A DNA stretch of 64,000 bases from assembly GCF_000499385.1 (NCBI RefSeq), contig NW_013651677.1, positions 1-64,000 of the forward strand, written 5' to 3'. Numbering within the stretch: position 1 is the stretch's first letter; the number at the start of each line of letters is the position of its first letter. A model generated the notes under the pieces. The model saw nothing but the letters and a program-made list of their open reading frames with translations. It ran no database searches and had not been told where the DNA came from. The stretch is from Eimeria necatrix. Lineage: Eukaryota; Apicomplexa; Conoidasida; Eucoccidiorida; Eimeriidae. The position numbers were made by a program, and so were the translations under genes. This document shows positions 1-10,619 of this stretch, piece after piece.

Positions 1-790
1 TTTTTGATAGAGAAGGGTATTGAAACGCAAGCATGTAGGGCCGAAATGACAGGTTGGGGTTGGGACCGGAGGCCCTGTGGCGCAATGACTTGTCGTCTCG
101 CCATCAAAACTGACTGTGTCACTCGAACGCCGGATTCGTTCTCGTTTCTTATCAGGCAGTGCGCGATGACTTTGTGCAGTATGAATGACAGCGTCTGTTT
201 GGTAGAGAAAGGCAGTACAACGCATGCGTGCTCGAGAGACAGAAAACGGTGTGCTCTGGATGGAAGGCGCTAGTCTTAAGTCGTGCGTAGTGTCACTTGG
301 GAACGGGCGCGTGGCATGGGAGTGAAGGGTTGCTCGGACTCTCATCAGGAAGTGCGTGGTGCTTTGTGCAGCAGTGAGATCAGCGTTTGTCTGCCAGGGA
401 AGTGTATTACAGCGCGATCTGGTGCGGCTGACGTGTTAGGACGGAACTGCGAAGTGAAGTGCCGGTGACTTCGTGAGCTCTTGTTGCTCCGTGGAAGCGG
501 CGCGTGCCAAGCAAGTGCAGAGCCCACTCGTGCGTTTTACCACTTCGTGGGCAGTGGTTTTGTGCAATAGCAAGAAGAGCGACTGCTCGCTGTGCTTCAT
601 GGAGAAGCGTTCCACTACGGATTCGCATATGCGTGACGTGATGGTAATTTCTGGAATTGGCCGACATTTTTGTTCGGGAAGTGCATAGCGTTTTCTTTTG
701 TGCTGTTGTACGAGCGTCACTAGTCTGGTAAAGGAGGAGGCTACGACGGAGGCGTGAACGAGTGACAGGCAAAGCAAGTCGAGTTTGTTT
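1..790. repeat. Degenerate tandem repeat, period roughly 0.13-0.2 kb
   Basis: Related blocks recur near 150, 343, 541 and 670. Each begins with a GTGCG/GTGGG-like start followed by a CTTTGTGCAG or TTTTGTGCAA core. A block of AGAGAAGG/AGGGAAGTG followed by a (G)TATTACA or GTTCCACTACG-like string comes next. The copies are strongly diverged, so the unit length is approximate. This looks like an old, decaying satellite or minisatellite. No coding frame stands out across it. Confidence 0.35.
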
Positions 791-3700
791 GACAGCTTTT
801 GTGTATGTTAGGTGCAAAGCTTGTGCTGAAAGCGACTGTAGTTTGACCCACCTACACTACTCGCAGATTCGCGCGCACGTTTAAGGCTATGCACTTAATG
901 TACAGATAGCACATCTGCGGACTGAAGTGGTTTTATTGGTTGTGCCCAGGATGAGTTGATAAAACTGCTTCAGCTGAAGCTTCCTGTTGAGCTAGTGCAG
1001 CTGGTCAAGTGTGCTGCTCCAGCTCGGAGATGTTCAAATTGCATGGCCAAGCCCCGAGTGAAGAGGTCTTCCCAGTTGCTTTCATGGCTCCTATTGTGCG
1101 TCAGACCAGGCCGTAAGTGGCTTCTTGGTATGAGGAATGGCTTGTGGTGTATCATAGATTAGACTTCGTCTCCGATTTCGTAGAATTTCTTTCCCCCACC
1201 ACCGAGACACTTTTCGCTCAGCTGTTGCTGGCGCGAACTAGAAGTTGCATATAACTTCCAGATAATCTGGAATACGAAACATCTTGCACGAGCTTCATTT
1301 GTATTTGCATGGACTGCCCGACAGGAGTACCTTGCTTTGCCTTCGGTTTTTGGTTTAATTCACAGGACAAGTATTGCCTTGCCACTGGTGTTACGTTCCC
1401 ACAATGACAAGCTTTTGTTTTATTGCAGATGCATAAAATTGTAAAGGTCAAAAATAACCGCACTTGCATCTAATTGATGTTTCAATGCCATTCGTATGTT
1501 CACTTTTGCGGCATTCGCGTGTATGGGCGCACAGAGGAAGCCGACTCTGCTTCGCCAATCGCCAACTGCGGGGCTTTCGTCGTTGTGGATGTTCCTGTGA
1601 TGAAGTTATATTATAAATTCTAGTCAGGTATGCAGTTAGTATTCACGAGTATTCGCAAGCTGTCTATTGCCAGAGGGGAACCATGCTGATTTGCCAATTT
1701 TCAAATTTCTCCAATTTTGCATTCCACTTTGTTCTACCAAAATGTGGAGACCTCCAATTACGGGAAACTGCTGCTTGAGTCTAGTGTAGCAAACGATTTG
1801 ATTAGGCCTATCGCCAACATAAATCATTCGCTCTCAGGCTGGCTAGGTCGAAACATAAAGCTACCTTGCGTTCTGGCCTAAGTAGCGGCACTGCGAATTG
1901 TGGCTTGCCCCAAATGTTTCGAACATCTGCACAGCAATGACGGGAAAAATTCCCTTCAGATAGCTGTGTTGCAGCATAAAATCAAACAGTTTCGCTAATG
2001 CCCGCGAGCCCACTAGCCGCAGCATCAACAGTTTTGCGGTTCTGGAGTGTCAGCCAGAAACGCTTCAGGTTTGTTGAGTGTACAGAATAAAGATACTTTT
2101 TTCGGCAGTTGCACTGAATGCAGCATTATTGCAGGACAGCACTCACCTTATAGACAAAATACGTGAAAGGACTGCGACAAAAGTAATCCCAGTGTTGCTC
2201 TGCATAAACACGGGCCGCACTGAACGCAGCTTTATTGGGCAGCACTCGCCCTACGGACAAAATACCTGACTGGACTACGATAAAAGTGATCCCAGTGTTG
2301 CACTGCATATGCACGGGCAAGGCACAAAACAGATCTCGAAATCACCTCAGCGATTCGGACACACGTAATGCCACAGCTTTGATAGGAAAATTTATTGAAC
2401 TCAAAAAGGTGCAGCTTCTTTCATCAACGAATATAGCCATTCGCATGTTAATTTACCGTCTTGAAGCCAATTTCTTCGCTACAGTTGGCACACACAGAGC
2501 ATGCGAACCCGACTAAGCGATAGAAAAAATCTCAGCAGTGGTTTGAAGAACTTTTGTAAGTCAGAGAGTCCGGAATTTGCCTAAATGTCTTAGTTATATC
2601 TTTCCCTTGAACAATCATGAACATAGAAACATTCTGTATTCTTCAAATCAACTTTTTTGTCCCCGGGCAAAGCAACACAACAACAGAACCCAACTATGTA
2701 TTTCTCAAGCCCGGCGAGACAGAAGCTTAGTAGAATCCGAACCTTAGTAGGATTCTGAGGCTCTCTGTAAAGGCCCTCCACCTAGAGCCCTACTCAGGCG
2801 TCCCAAATACTAGCCTCTAGATAGCGGTTCCCCCGGCCTTTTGCGTGGCGACCTAATCAGGAAGGTAATAGCTTTGGCGCGACTCAGACGAGCAGAAATA
2901 AAGTAGAAGTTTTCACGGGCTAAATACAAGCGTTGAGGTAAAAAAGTTAGGCATGCACCCAAATCCATCACGACAAAGAGTTGAAAGCTCTATAAATGCT
3001 GAGTCAGCTATGCCAGCGAGGCTTGGGGGATGTTCACGAGGGAACGGGGCATGAAATATCAACGATGGCAACAGAGGCTCATAACTCAGATCTTACTTTA
3101 TAGGAATCGCAAAGCTAGGAGCTGCATATTGGACAAGTCGTTTTGAAAGCTGAAAAGGCGTTCACTTGAGTGACTAGAAGCTAGAGGAGCTAGTTCTGTA
3201 CACTGTGTCAAATAGACGTGAGTATTCGTATGCATTTACCACTCAAAAGAATTCGAAGATGTTGGCTGCCGACACATTTAACGACAAGCCCGCCAGGATA
3301 TGCAGCAGCTGAGGTTGACGCAAGCACTTGGAAGTTTTCCAACAGAAAGTTAGCATTGCCCTTACTTTTATATACCACTTTGGAAGCTTGGACACTGTAA
3401 ACTTGGACGCTAAATTCTTTTAGGTTGGCGTAGCACGCTAGGGAAGTAAAATGCCATAAGGGACAGACTAAAGTACAGCAATTCGCCAGTGACAGTACGC
3501 TGAGTTTGGAGTAGCTTTACAGGCGAGGGCCCGCTCAGAAACACAGGACCGCCCATGAAGCACCGCGCCTCTTCAAGCATTATTCTATGCCACAATGCGT
3601 GAAACGCCGACAGTTCATGACGTTTGTGTCGAGGTGACTCTTGCGTGCATTTGTTGCAGCATCTGCGGGGCAGTTGTTTACTGTAGCATGCGTCACGGCA

Positions 3701-4552
3701 TATTCTCCTAAAAATCCCAGACGCCTCAGCAACTGCGCCACGGAAACATAGTTAGCAGAACGTTGGAAACCCATGGGCGTGGCTGCTGTTGGTATCCCAG
3801 GATCTAAATGAGCTCATGATGCCATGAGTGGACGCCGAATAAGCATCCCTCGAAAAGCAGGGGTGCAGCCTTCCAAGACGTTCAGCCTGTTTGCGCTGGA
3901 TGGCTCATGGCACGGCTTGATTAGAAGCCGATATATTTAGCGTAAGTCTTAATAAATCACGAAGGCGTCATGTGGACTCCGGTGGACGGCAACTCGCGGA
4001 CCCAAGGAAAGCGGAGGCGCCTGCAATTTCACAGCAGGTCTTACACAAATAAGCAGGCGCCGTTGCTTCACGAGCAGCGCTTTAATTGCTCCAATTTCTG
4101 ATTTTTCCAGATCTGTTTTCCCGTATGCTCGGCTGTGACAAGCCCTACCCTTGTAAAAAGCCTGGGCGGCTCGAAGAGGCCACTTCAACGGGCGCTGTTA
4201 CCGGCGTATTCAACAAATTTTCACCCACTGAAGGCATGGAACTCATGTTGGGATGGTTGCCCAGCATGAAACGGAAACGTCGTCTCACTTCGTCAGGGTC
4301 TCTCAAGCAGGAAAACCGACGGAATTGCACAGGCCTCTACATTGCGCCAAAATAGTTCGAGAGGGAGTATACGCATGAAACGATTCAAGAAATGTGTGCT
4401 GACGTGTAAAGAGGAAGAGTGGTGAAATGCTGCCCTTGGCTGCAGTGTCGCGCCTCAACGGGTCGCTAACCCCCCTTGGAGGTCCCCTCTCATTTGTGAC
4501 CCGGCCACCAGTGACTCCGTTCCGAGCAGTCTCTAATGCTTTCTTTTTGTTT
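791..4552. other. Intergenic, no gene recognised
   Basis: Only short open frames are present, without recognisable motifs or convincing splice-linked chains. The stretch contains one tandem duplication at about 2110-2319, described separately. Base composition is moderate and there are almost no triplet runs, unlike the right half of the window. Confidence 0.5.
2110..2319. repeat. Two-copy tandem duplication, unit about 105 bp
   Basis: Copy 1 (about 2110-2215) and copy 2 (about 2217-2319) share GCACTGAA.GCAGC, GACAAAATAC, GGACT.CGA, AAAAGT.ATCCCAGTGTTGC and CACGGGC in the same order. They differ by scattered substitutions and a few small indels. The moderate divergence suggests an old local duplication. 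No coding or structural role is visible. Confidence 0.7.
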
Positions 4553-4990
4553 TTACAGGCTTCTTGTCTTCTCATTTATAGTTCCACAAAGATATTTTGG
4601 TTGTGATCGAAAAAAGTGGGAAAGCCTACGAGGTATGAGGCGCGGGTCAGCTGTGCGCGGCATGATTTGTGAAGGTCCCCCCTCCTGCATCAGCAGCAGC
4701 GTTGTTGCTGTGGGAACCTTAACCCTCGTGTATCTAGGCTGAAATACTGCATCGGATTGAATGAAGAAGCTTGTTGTTTTATCGCAGCTCGTGCAGCTTA
4801 ACGGGGGGTCGGGCCCGGCACCTTTATAAGGGTTTGCAGCCCTAGGCGAACAAACCGCAGGAGGCTCTTTCTCACCTGGACGTGCCAAGGACATGAGCCG
4901 GGTGATAACCCCCTGGGGCAGTACCGCATATATGTATTTTCCTGTGTCAAATCTGCTGTTCTTTCTGTCCCCATCTGCTGCTTTCTCCAT
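4553..4990 (-). CDS. Hypothetical protein, about 145 aa (weak)
   Basis: An open frame starts at an ATG at 4990 and stays open to 4553; the frame is also open upstream to about 5080 without another ATG. The product starts MEKAADGDRKN and contains basic and proline-rich stretches. No signal peptide, membrane segment or known domain is recognised. It lies between non-coding sequence and the AP2 gene on the other strand. Random occurrence is possible at this length and base composition, so it is offered only as a candidate. Confidence 0.18.
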   Translation of the reverse strand: MEKAADGDRKNSRFDTGKYIYAVLPQGVITRLMSLARPGEKEPPAVCSPRAANPYKGAGPDPPLSCTSCDKTTSFFIQSDAVFQPRYTRVKVPTATTLLLMQEGGPSQIMPRTADPRLIPRRLSHFFRSQPKYLCGTINEKTRSL

Positions 4991-5886
4991 AGAGGAACAA
5001 ACTCTCACTCTTCGCCGGTAAAGCCGTGAGGCGGCCGCCCAGGGCAGCGCATCATACTCTCCCCGCAACTCTGTTCTCACTTGATCGTCTCTTCTCCTTT
5101 TTCATCCGATTGATTTATTTTTATTTTTATTTTTGAAGAGTGGAGCCGATCGGTGTACGAAGGGCCGAGAGCGTGTGGATGCACAAGCGGTGACCTCCCC
5201 TCGTCCGGCTGCCTTACAGACGCTGCGCCACCATTTAAACGGTCTACTTTGCTCTTAAAGCACATTTTTTCATTTGTCCGGCTAACCTTTTGCAATTTCT
5301 AGGTTCTGTTGGGATACGAGGGGCTGATCCATTCGCGTGTGGACACCCGTCAGCGAGCCACCCCGCGCCACGACGTGAAGCGGTTAAGCAGAGTTATCTT
5401 GGCCTCTTTCTTCCGCTTCTCAGGCTCTGTGCCTGCTTATCTATCGGGACCTTCACCTTTTACTTTCTTTCTTCACCGTTTTAACCGTCGTTAAGGGGGC
5501 GTATCCCCTGTAGCAGACACAGAGCCCCAAGTGTGGGAGAGCCTTCGGTTGATTGCACTCCGGCGCTGGCCGCGAAGGTGTTTGTACGATGAAGAGCCTG
5601 GTGTAGTGTACCAGCTGTTGCAGCATACAGCGTATTAAGCTTCCTTAGTTTTCATCTGCAGAAGTTTGGGGCTTTATCGCCGCTGCTGCATGCCAAAGCT
5701 TGGCTTCTGGGGCAGCTGCCGCATTCCAAGACCGGCCTTCAACATTTTTTTGGTTCCGAGCAAGAGCCTAATCACCCTCCCCTTTCCGTTTGCCCCTTGT
5801 CTTCTGTAGGGCGGGAGGAAAGTGATAGCAGCGTTGGCGGCAGGAGCAGACGGACATTGCCTCCACTGCAGCACAGCAGCAGACAC
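4991..5886 (+). other. 5' flank of the AP2/TFIIB-like gene
   Basis: This is the region upstream of the first in-frame ATG of the AP2-domain gene. A pyrimidine-rich tract followed by TTCTGTAG ends at 5809 and would serve as a 3' splice site, so the annotated first exon may be preceded by one or more 5' exons in this stretch. No promoter motif was recognised. Confidence 0.35.
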
Positions 5887-8800
5887 ATGCACAGAGGCGG
5901 CTGCGTGGAGCCTTCGGCTCCAACCTCTGTTGAGGAAAGTCGGAGTTTAACTCTTGACGGAGAGTTCTTGACCGATGAGGCCTCAGCTGTAAGCGCCCGA
6001 AGGGGTACTCAGCGAACCATCGGCCCCACTGGTGGGGGAGCTCTAAAGCGGCTAAGGGGCCTCAGTGAGGAAGATTCTGTTTCTGTTGAAGATAAAACTT
6101 CTCCAAAGACGCCGGGTACATTGGCCAGTGGTGAGAAGGAGAGGTGGAGGCTCTTGGAGCAGTTATCTCAAGTCATTCCGACGGCTGGGTCTCTACTCCC
6201 AGAAGCGGGCCCATCGTCAAATCAATGCGTGGACATCTCGAAATCGGGAGAAAGCGAGACTCTAGACTGGGAAGCGTGCAACCGTGCCTTGGACAGGCTC
6301 GTGAGGGCCAGCAAACCCCAAAGCAACGTGGACGTCGATTGGGACACAGGCCCTTCAAGTATCACTAGGGATCTGGGTTTGTTCGATGTGCCACAAGGAG
6401 CAAGTTCTGACGTTCATGATTCCCCTGGTACCTACACCCAAGAGCACAATGACCACTTGGCTGCGTTGGTTGGAGCGCCATCGGACGGCTCATCTGTGTT
6501 CGTTGCGAAGGGTGGACAGGGCGTGAAGCGGAGCAACAGCAACGCGGCAGACCCTATGAAAGAGAGACAGAGACGAGAGCTGCAGCAGCGAAGGACCCTT
6601 GATTTGGCTTCGCAGATAGTGTCGAGGTTTAGAGGAGCCCGTCGCCCTGGAGTGTTGCAATTAGTGCATCGATTTTTCTCTTGTAGCAGCCGTCAGGTAC
6701 GGGATCCCCAGGAGCTCGAGAAGCTTGTGGGAGCCTGCTGCTACATCATTGCAAGGCAGCAAGGAGATGACATGACATTAAATGACGTGACTGCACAGCT
6801 GGAGAGGCGGCAGGGTACGAAGGGGAAACAGCGCTGCCGCTGCATTAGCCGCTGGGTGGTAAAGGTGTGTGGCAAGTTGCAGCTCAGATGTCTTCCCAGA
6901 CACGGTGATGTTGAAGTATTGGCGTCGAATGCTTTGCGACGAATTTGCGGTCATCTCAAGATGCTGCTGACACAGCAGGAGCAACAGGAGCTACTTTTGC
7001 TTCAGAGTCTGAAGGAAGCGTACCGACAGTGTTTGCAGCAGGATGCTACGGAAACCCACGATGGCAAAAGCAACCAGCAGCAGCAGAAAGATACGGCTCT
7101 TGCGGAGCTAGACGATGAGGACTTACTTGGACTGCTTTTGTTGCAGCAGCAAGAGGAAGCCGCTGCAAATGCTCCCGCCATAGAGGTCGGGTCGGGCTCT
7201 ACTGGAGAGGATGGTCTCCCTGATCTTTGCAATTTCCTGGAGCAGTTTGACCGGGATTGCAGTGCAAAAAAAGTGCAAATAGAAGATGAAGCTTGGAATC
7301 AGCCAACAGCGGCAGTAGACAGAGAAGTATCTCTTGGTGCTGATGGTTCAATGCAACTGGCAGTTCCTACAGGGCGCAGAGAGGGCAATACGGATTCTTG
7401 TTCCTCTAAGTGGGATACTGTCGGTCCTTCCGATGTCCAACTTTTGGGGCAACAAGCATCCGATCCCGCTATTCTTGATGCACAGATACAGCAGCACGAG
7501 TGCGTGTTACGGTTGTTGCGACTGCTGCCGAGTGCTCAACGCATTAAGCTAGATCATTCGATTTGGCTTCAGAAACAAAGGAAGGCGGCGCTGCAGCAGC
7601 TGCGTGAGCAATCTGCTATCGTAATAAAGTGTGTAGGGCTGTTGCAGCAGCTAACAAATGTGGCATTCGCAGCTGCAGCCAAGAGAGGATGCCTCCCCGC
7701 CCCCTCAGTAGCCTCTGAAGAATGCGGAAAGGAGACTGAGGCATCGGAAGGCCTTCACGCAGAGGCTCAACACATAGATGCGCAGCTAGGGATGCGTGTT
7801 GAGGGAGAAGATCCACTTGATGAACACTGGGTGAGAATCTTCGTGCTTTGTTTTGTGCTAAATGTGCAGTATCTGGTAATAAGCAGCTATTGTGGATCCG
7901 CATGTATGGAAAGCATGCCCAATGGGACATATCAGGGCTTCAGAGAGTGCCTTTGTGACCTGATGGCGTCGTGTGTTTTACAGCGAGCTTGCGGAAGATG
8001 CGACGCGATTTCCACAGCGGCTCACTTTGTGATCGTTTTCGAGTGCCTCCAGGTCAGCCTGCCTCCGTGTTTGTCGATGTCTGAATTATGTCTGTCGATT
8101 TTGTCTTTTGGTCCTACGCTCTCTTTCTTTCCACAACAGCCCTGACCCAAGCATACCAATCTTTAGATGGTCTTTGCCTCTTCCGACAATGTTTCTTTCT
8201 CCTCGTGTTCCTTAGGGTGGCAAAGTAAAGCTTATATTGCCGCAACGTGCAACAGTTCCTGCAGACGTGCTGTACGCTGTGTTTGTACCTCCAACATTCT
8301 TTATTTGCTCAGGTTCCCGTGTTCCAACGAGTGGTTTTGGAGGCACTTGAAGTGGATCGTCGCAGCGTCTACAAAAGACGTCGCGAGCAGCTTCATGTTG
8401 TGCTAAGCATCTTCAGGTTAGCATTGGTGTTTTGAAAAAAACAGCACGTTTTGCATTTATCCTGACATATGCGACTCCTATTCCGTGATCAAATGGGCAG
8501 CTTTTTTGCATGGTGATGGTAGAGACAGCTGTGAGATGTGCTGTTACGGTTTACGGTTGCAGGAAGCTTCCTGGTGCAGAGGACGCAACGGTCAAGAGAT
8601 TGGGCGCCCTTCTGCTAAATGCTATCAACAACCCAGAGACGACCAAGAAGCTGTTGCATATAGCGGAAACTGTGCCGTTGCGGGCGCCTGCTCGCGAGGG
8701 TCTCGATGCCCTGTCGGAGGAAAGGTCCAGCGCCAGTGGCCAGACTAGTGGTCCACATAGCAGCCAGACGCAGTCTCGCTGCAGCACGGAAGATGTCAAC

Positions 8801-9787
8801 TCGAGAAGCAGCGGAAACAACCGAGGCCACAGTCCTGTACGGACTGCGCTTCCTGCGGCTTCAGCGAGGCCTACGGCTGCGCCTGGGGGTACCTTGACTC
8901 CGAAGGATCTGTGTGCCGCCGAAACAATTAGCAGTGCTGCTGCCGCTGCTGCTTTAAAGGAATTGGAAGAGGGTGATCCTGTACTAGCGGAGACTCCGAT
9001 GGCCCGTGTGGTGTCTCTGCAATACGAAAGGACACAACAACGATGGGTCTGCAAGTGGAGGGAGGGGCTAGGCACGGGAGGCCGTTGGCACAGGCGTTGC
9101 TTCTCTGTTGTAAAGTATGGAGAGGATGGTGCTCATACGCTAGCTGCCGCCGTGGCGAAAAAGCTAAGGGACAGGCGGAGCCAGGAAGCTAGCGGGATGA
9201 AGTTTAGTAGCACCACGAGTTCGGATATATCACCGGTCGTGGTAGATTTTAATTCAAGTGGTGGGGTTTCAAAAAGGGGTACGAGAGGGGCCACAGCAAG
9301 TGAGCCGGCTGCTCACAACTCACATACAGCTGGCGTCACATCTAGGATTCGTAACAGGCGTACTGCAGCAGGTTCATTCACAGCTGCCACAGCTGCTTCT
9401 TTCGAAGAGGCAGCGATCCGTCAAGACGCAAATTCTTACTCTTTGTCTCATCTTGGGGAAAGCAACCGTGACTCTCTCATTGCAAACATGCCGACAGACC
9501 CGAACCTGTCTTCTGTTGTGGCTTCTGCCGCTTACAGCGATGAAATGGAGCGCCTCGCGCAGCTCCTGCAGAAAGCTAGAAATAACCCATTGCTTGCGAA
9601 ATGGTTGGATGAGAGGGCCCCGCCGCCTGGAGCAGCTGCATTGCGGGCTGCAGCAGAATCTATTGTTCCCTTTCTTGCGCTCCAGACCGAAGCAGACAAG
9701 GTATCAGCAGCAGTCCCTGTTCCTTTCGGACAGAAGCAATCTCTCCCGAGGAGGGGGAGAGTGGCGGGAGCAAGAGAAGGCATGTGA
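5887..9787 (+). CDS. AP2-domain protein with TFIIB-like cyclin-fold region, four exons
   Basis: Probable transcription regulator. Proposed exons are 5887-7830, 7984-8052, 8313-8416 and 8563-9787, all with GT-AG ends and matching phase, giving about 1113 aa. Residues about 240-360 resemble the first TFIIB/BRF cyclin repeat (VGACCYIIARQQGDDMTLND, then CISRWVVKVCGKL). Exons 2 and 3 join to give GRCDAISTAAHFV and LEALEVDRRSVYKRRREQL, like the end of the second repeat. Residues about 853-910, in the last exon, form an apicomplexan AP2 DNA-binding domain (RVVSLQYERTQQRWVCKW, CFSVVKYGEDGAHTLAA). No N-terminal zinc ribbon is seen. The frame is open upstream of the chosen ATG to 5797, and an acceptor-like site at 5809 suggests an earlier exon. 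The cyclin and AP2 parts might instead be two genes; the in-phase splice between them argues for one. The AP2 call is firm and the TFIIB likeness is moderate. Confidence 0.65.
9002..9175 (+). other. AP2 (ApiAP2) DNA-binding domain segment
   Basis: This segment codes for about 58 residues with the AP2 pattern. The first strand is VVSLQYERTQQRWVCKW, a basic and glycine-rich loop follows, then the strand RRCFSVVKYGEDGA leads into the amphipathic helix HTLAAAVAKKLRDR. The order strand-strand-strand-helix, and the F-S-V-x-K-Y-G motif before the helix, are typical of apicomplexan AP2 domains. Confidence 0.8.
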
Positions 9788-10619
9788 CCTGCCGTGCGCC
9801 CGTTATGATGAGACCTGCACTTGTTCTGCCCTACCAGAGGCCCGTCCGGTTTGTGAAGGCGCTCGGGCTCCCCTATACTGTCAAATGATGCACGACATTT
9901 TTGGTAAGATTGTAAGGGAGAGCCGCAAGTGTGCGGTGCGGTGGTGGGTGTTGGCTAGCACGCTATTTTGTAACCGTGCACTTATCGCTCGTTTTGGCAG
10001 TGGAGATCAGCTATCTTAATGTGGAGGGGTCGTGCTTCATGTCACCAAACAGCCTTATCGCATATGCGACGCAGTGAGCAAAGCCCCTTATCTTCTTTTT
10101 GACTGCGGGCATTTCGGTGTGTGGATATTGCCTTTGTGTGTGAGGGACGTGCGTCAGAATTCAGCGTGCCCTTTAAATATGTACACTGTACGCAGCAACA
10201 TGCATGCATGTATTCATCGGATCCTGCGTGCCTACTGTATTGCCTCCGTGGGGTTGTGAGCTGTCAGAGCTCGATGGTTTTGCAAACGCAGCCACCCAAG
10301 CCATCCTCGAAGTGATGGCGCTCTACAGTGTGGGAACACACATTTCCATGCAGTTTTGGCCCGTTCAGTTGCGAACTTTCTAAGTCGGGCGGGGCTTCCT
10401 GCGCTGGTCGTCAATTGGCGGGAACACGTGGATCAGAGGCGCGATCTGGGGTGACCCAGTGAAGCTCACAGAGCAAACATTGAAGAGGTCTTTTTCGAGC
10501 GGCATACAACGAATCGGTTTTACTGTTTCCTCTTGAGCCGCAGTAAATCGCGTCTGTGATTTCTTTGATCACCCGCAAGCTAGGTACCGAAGGCCCTTTG
10601 CAGAGAAGTATGAAATGCG
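9788..10619. other. Convergent intergenic region
   Basis: This 0.8 kb lies between the stop codon of the plus-strand AP2 gene and the stop codon of the minus-strand subtilisin gene, so it should hold both 3' UTRs. No further coding sequence or repeat is seen. Poly(A) signals cannot be assigned with confidence. Confidence 0.5.
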
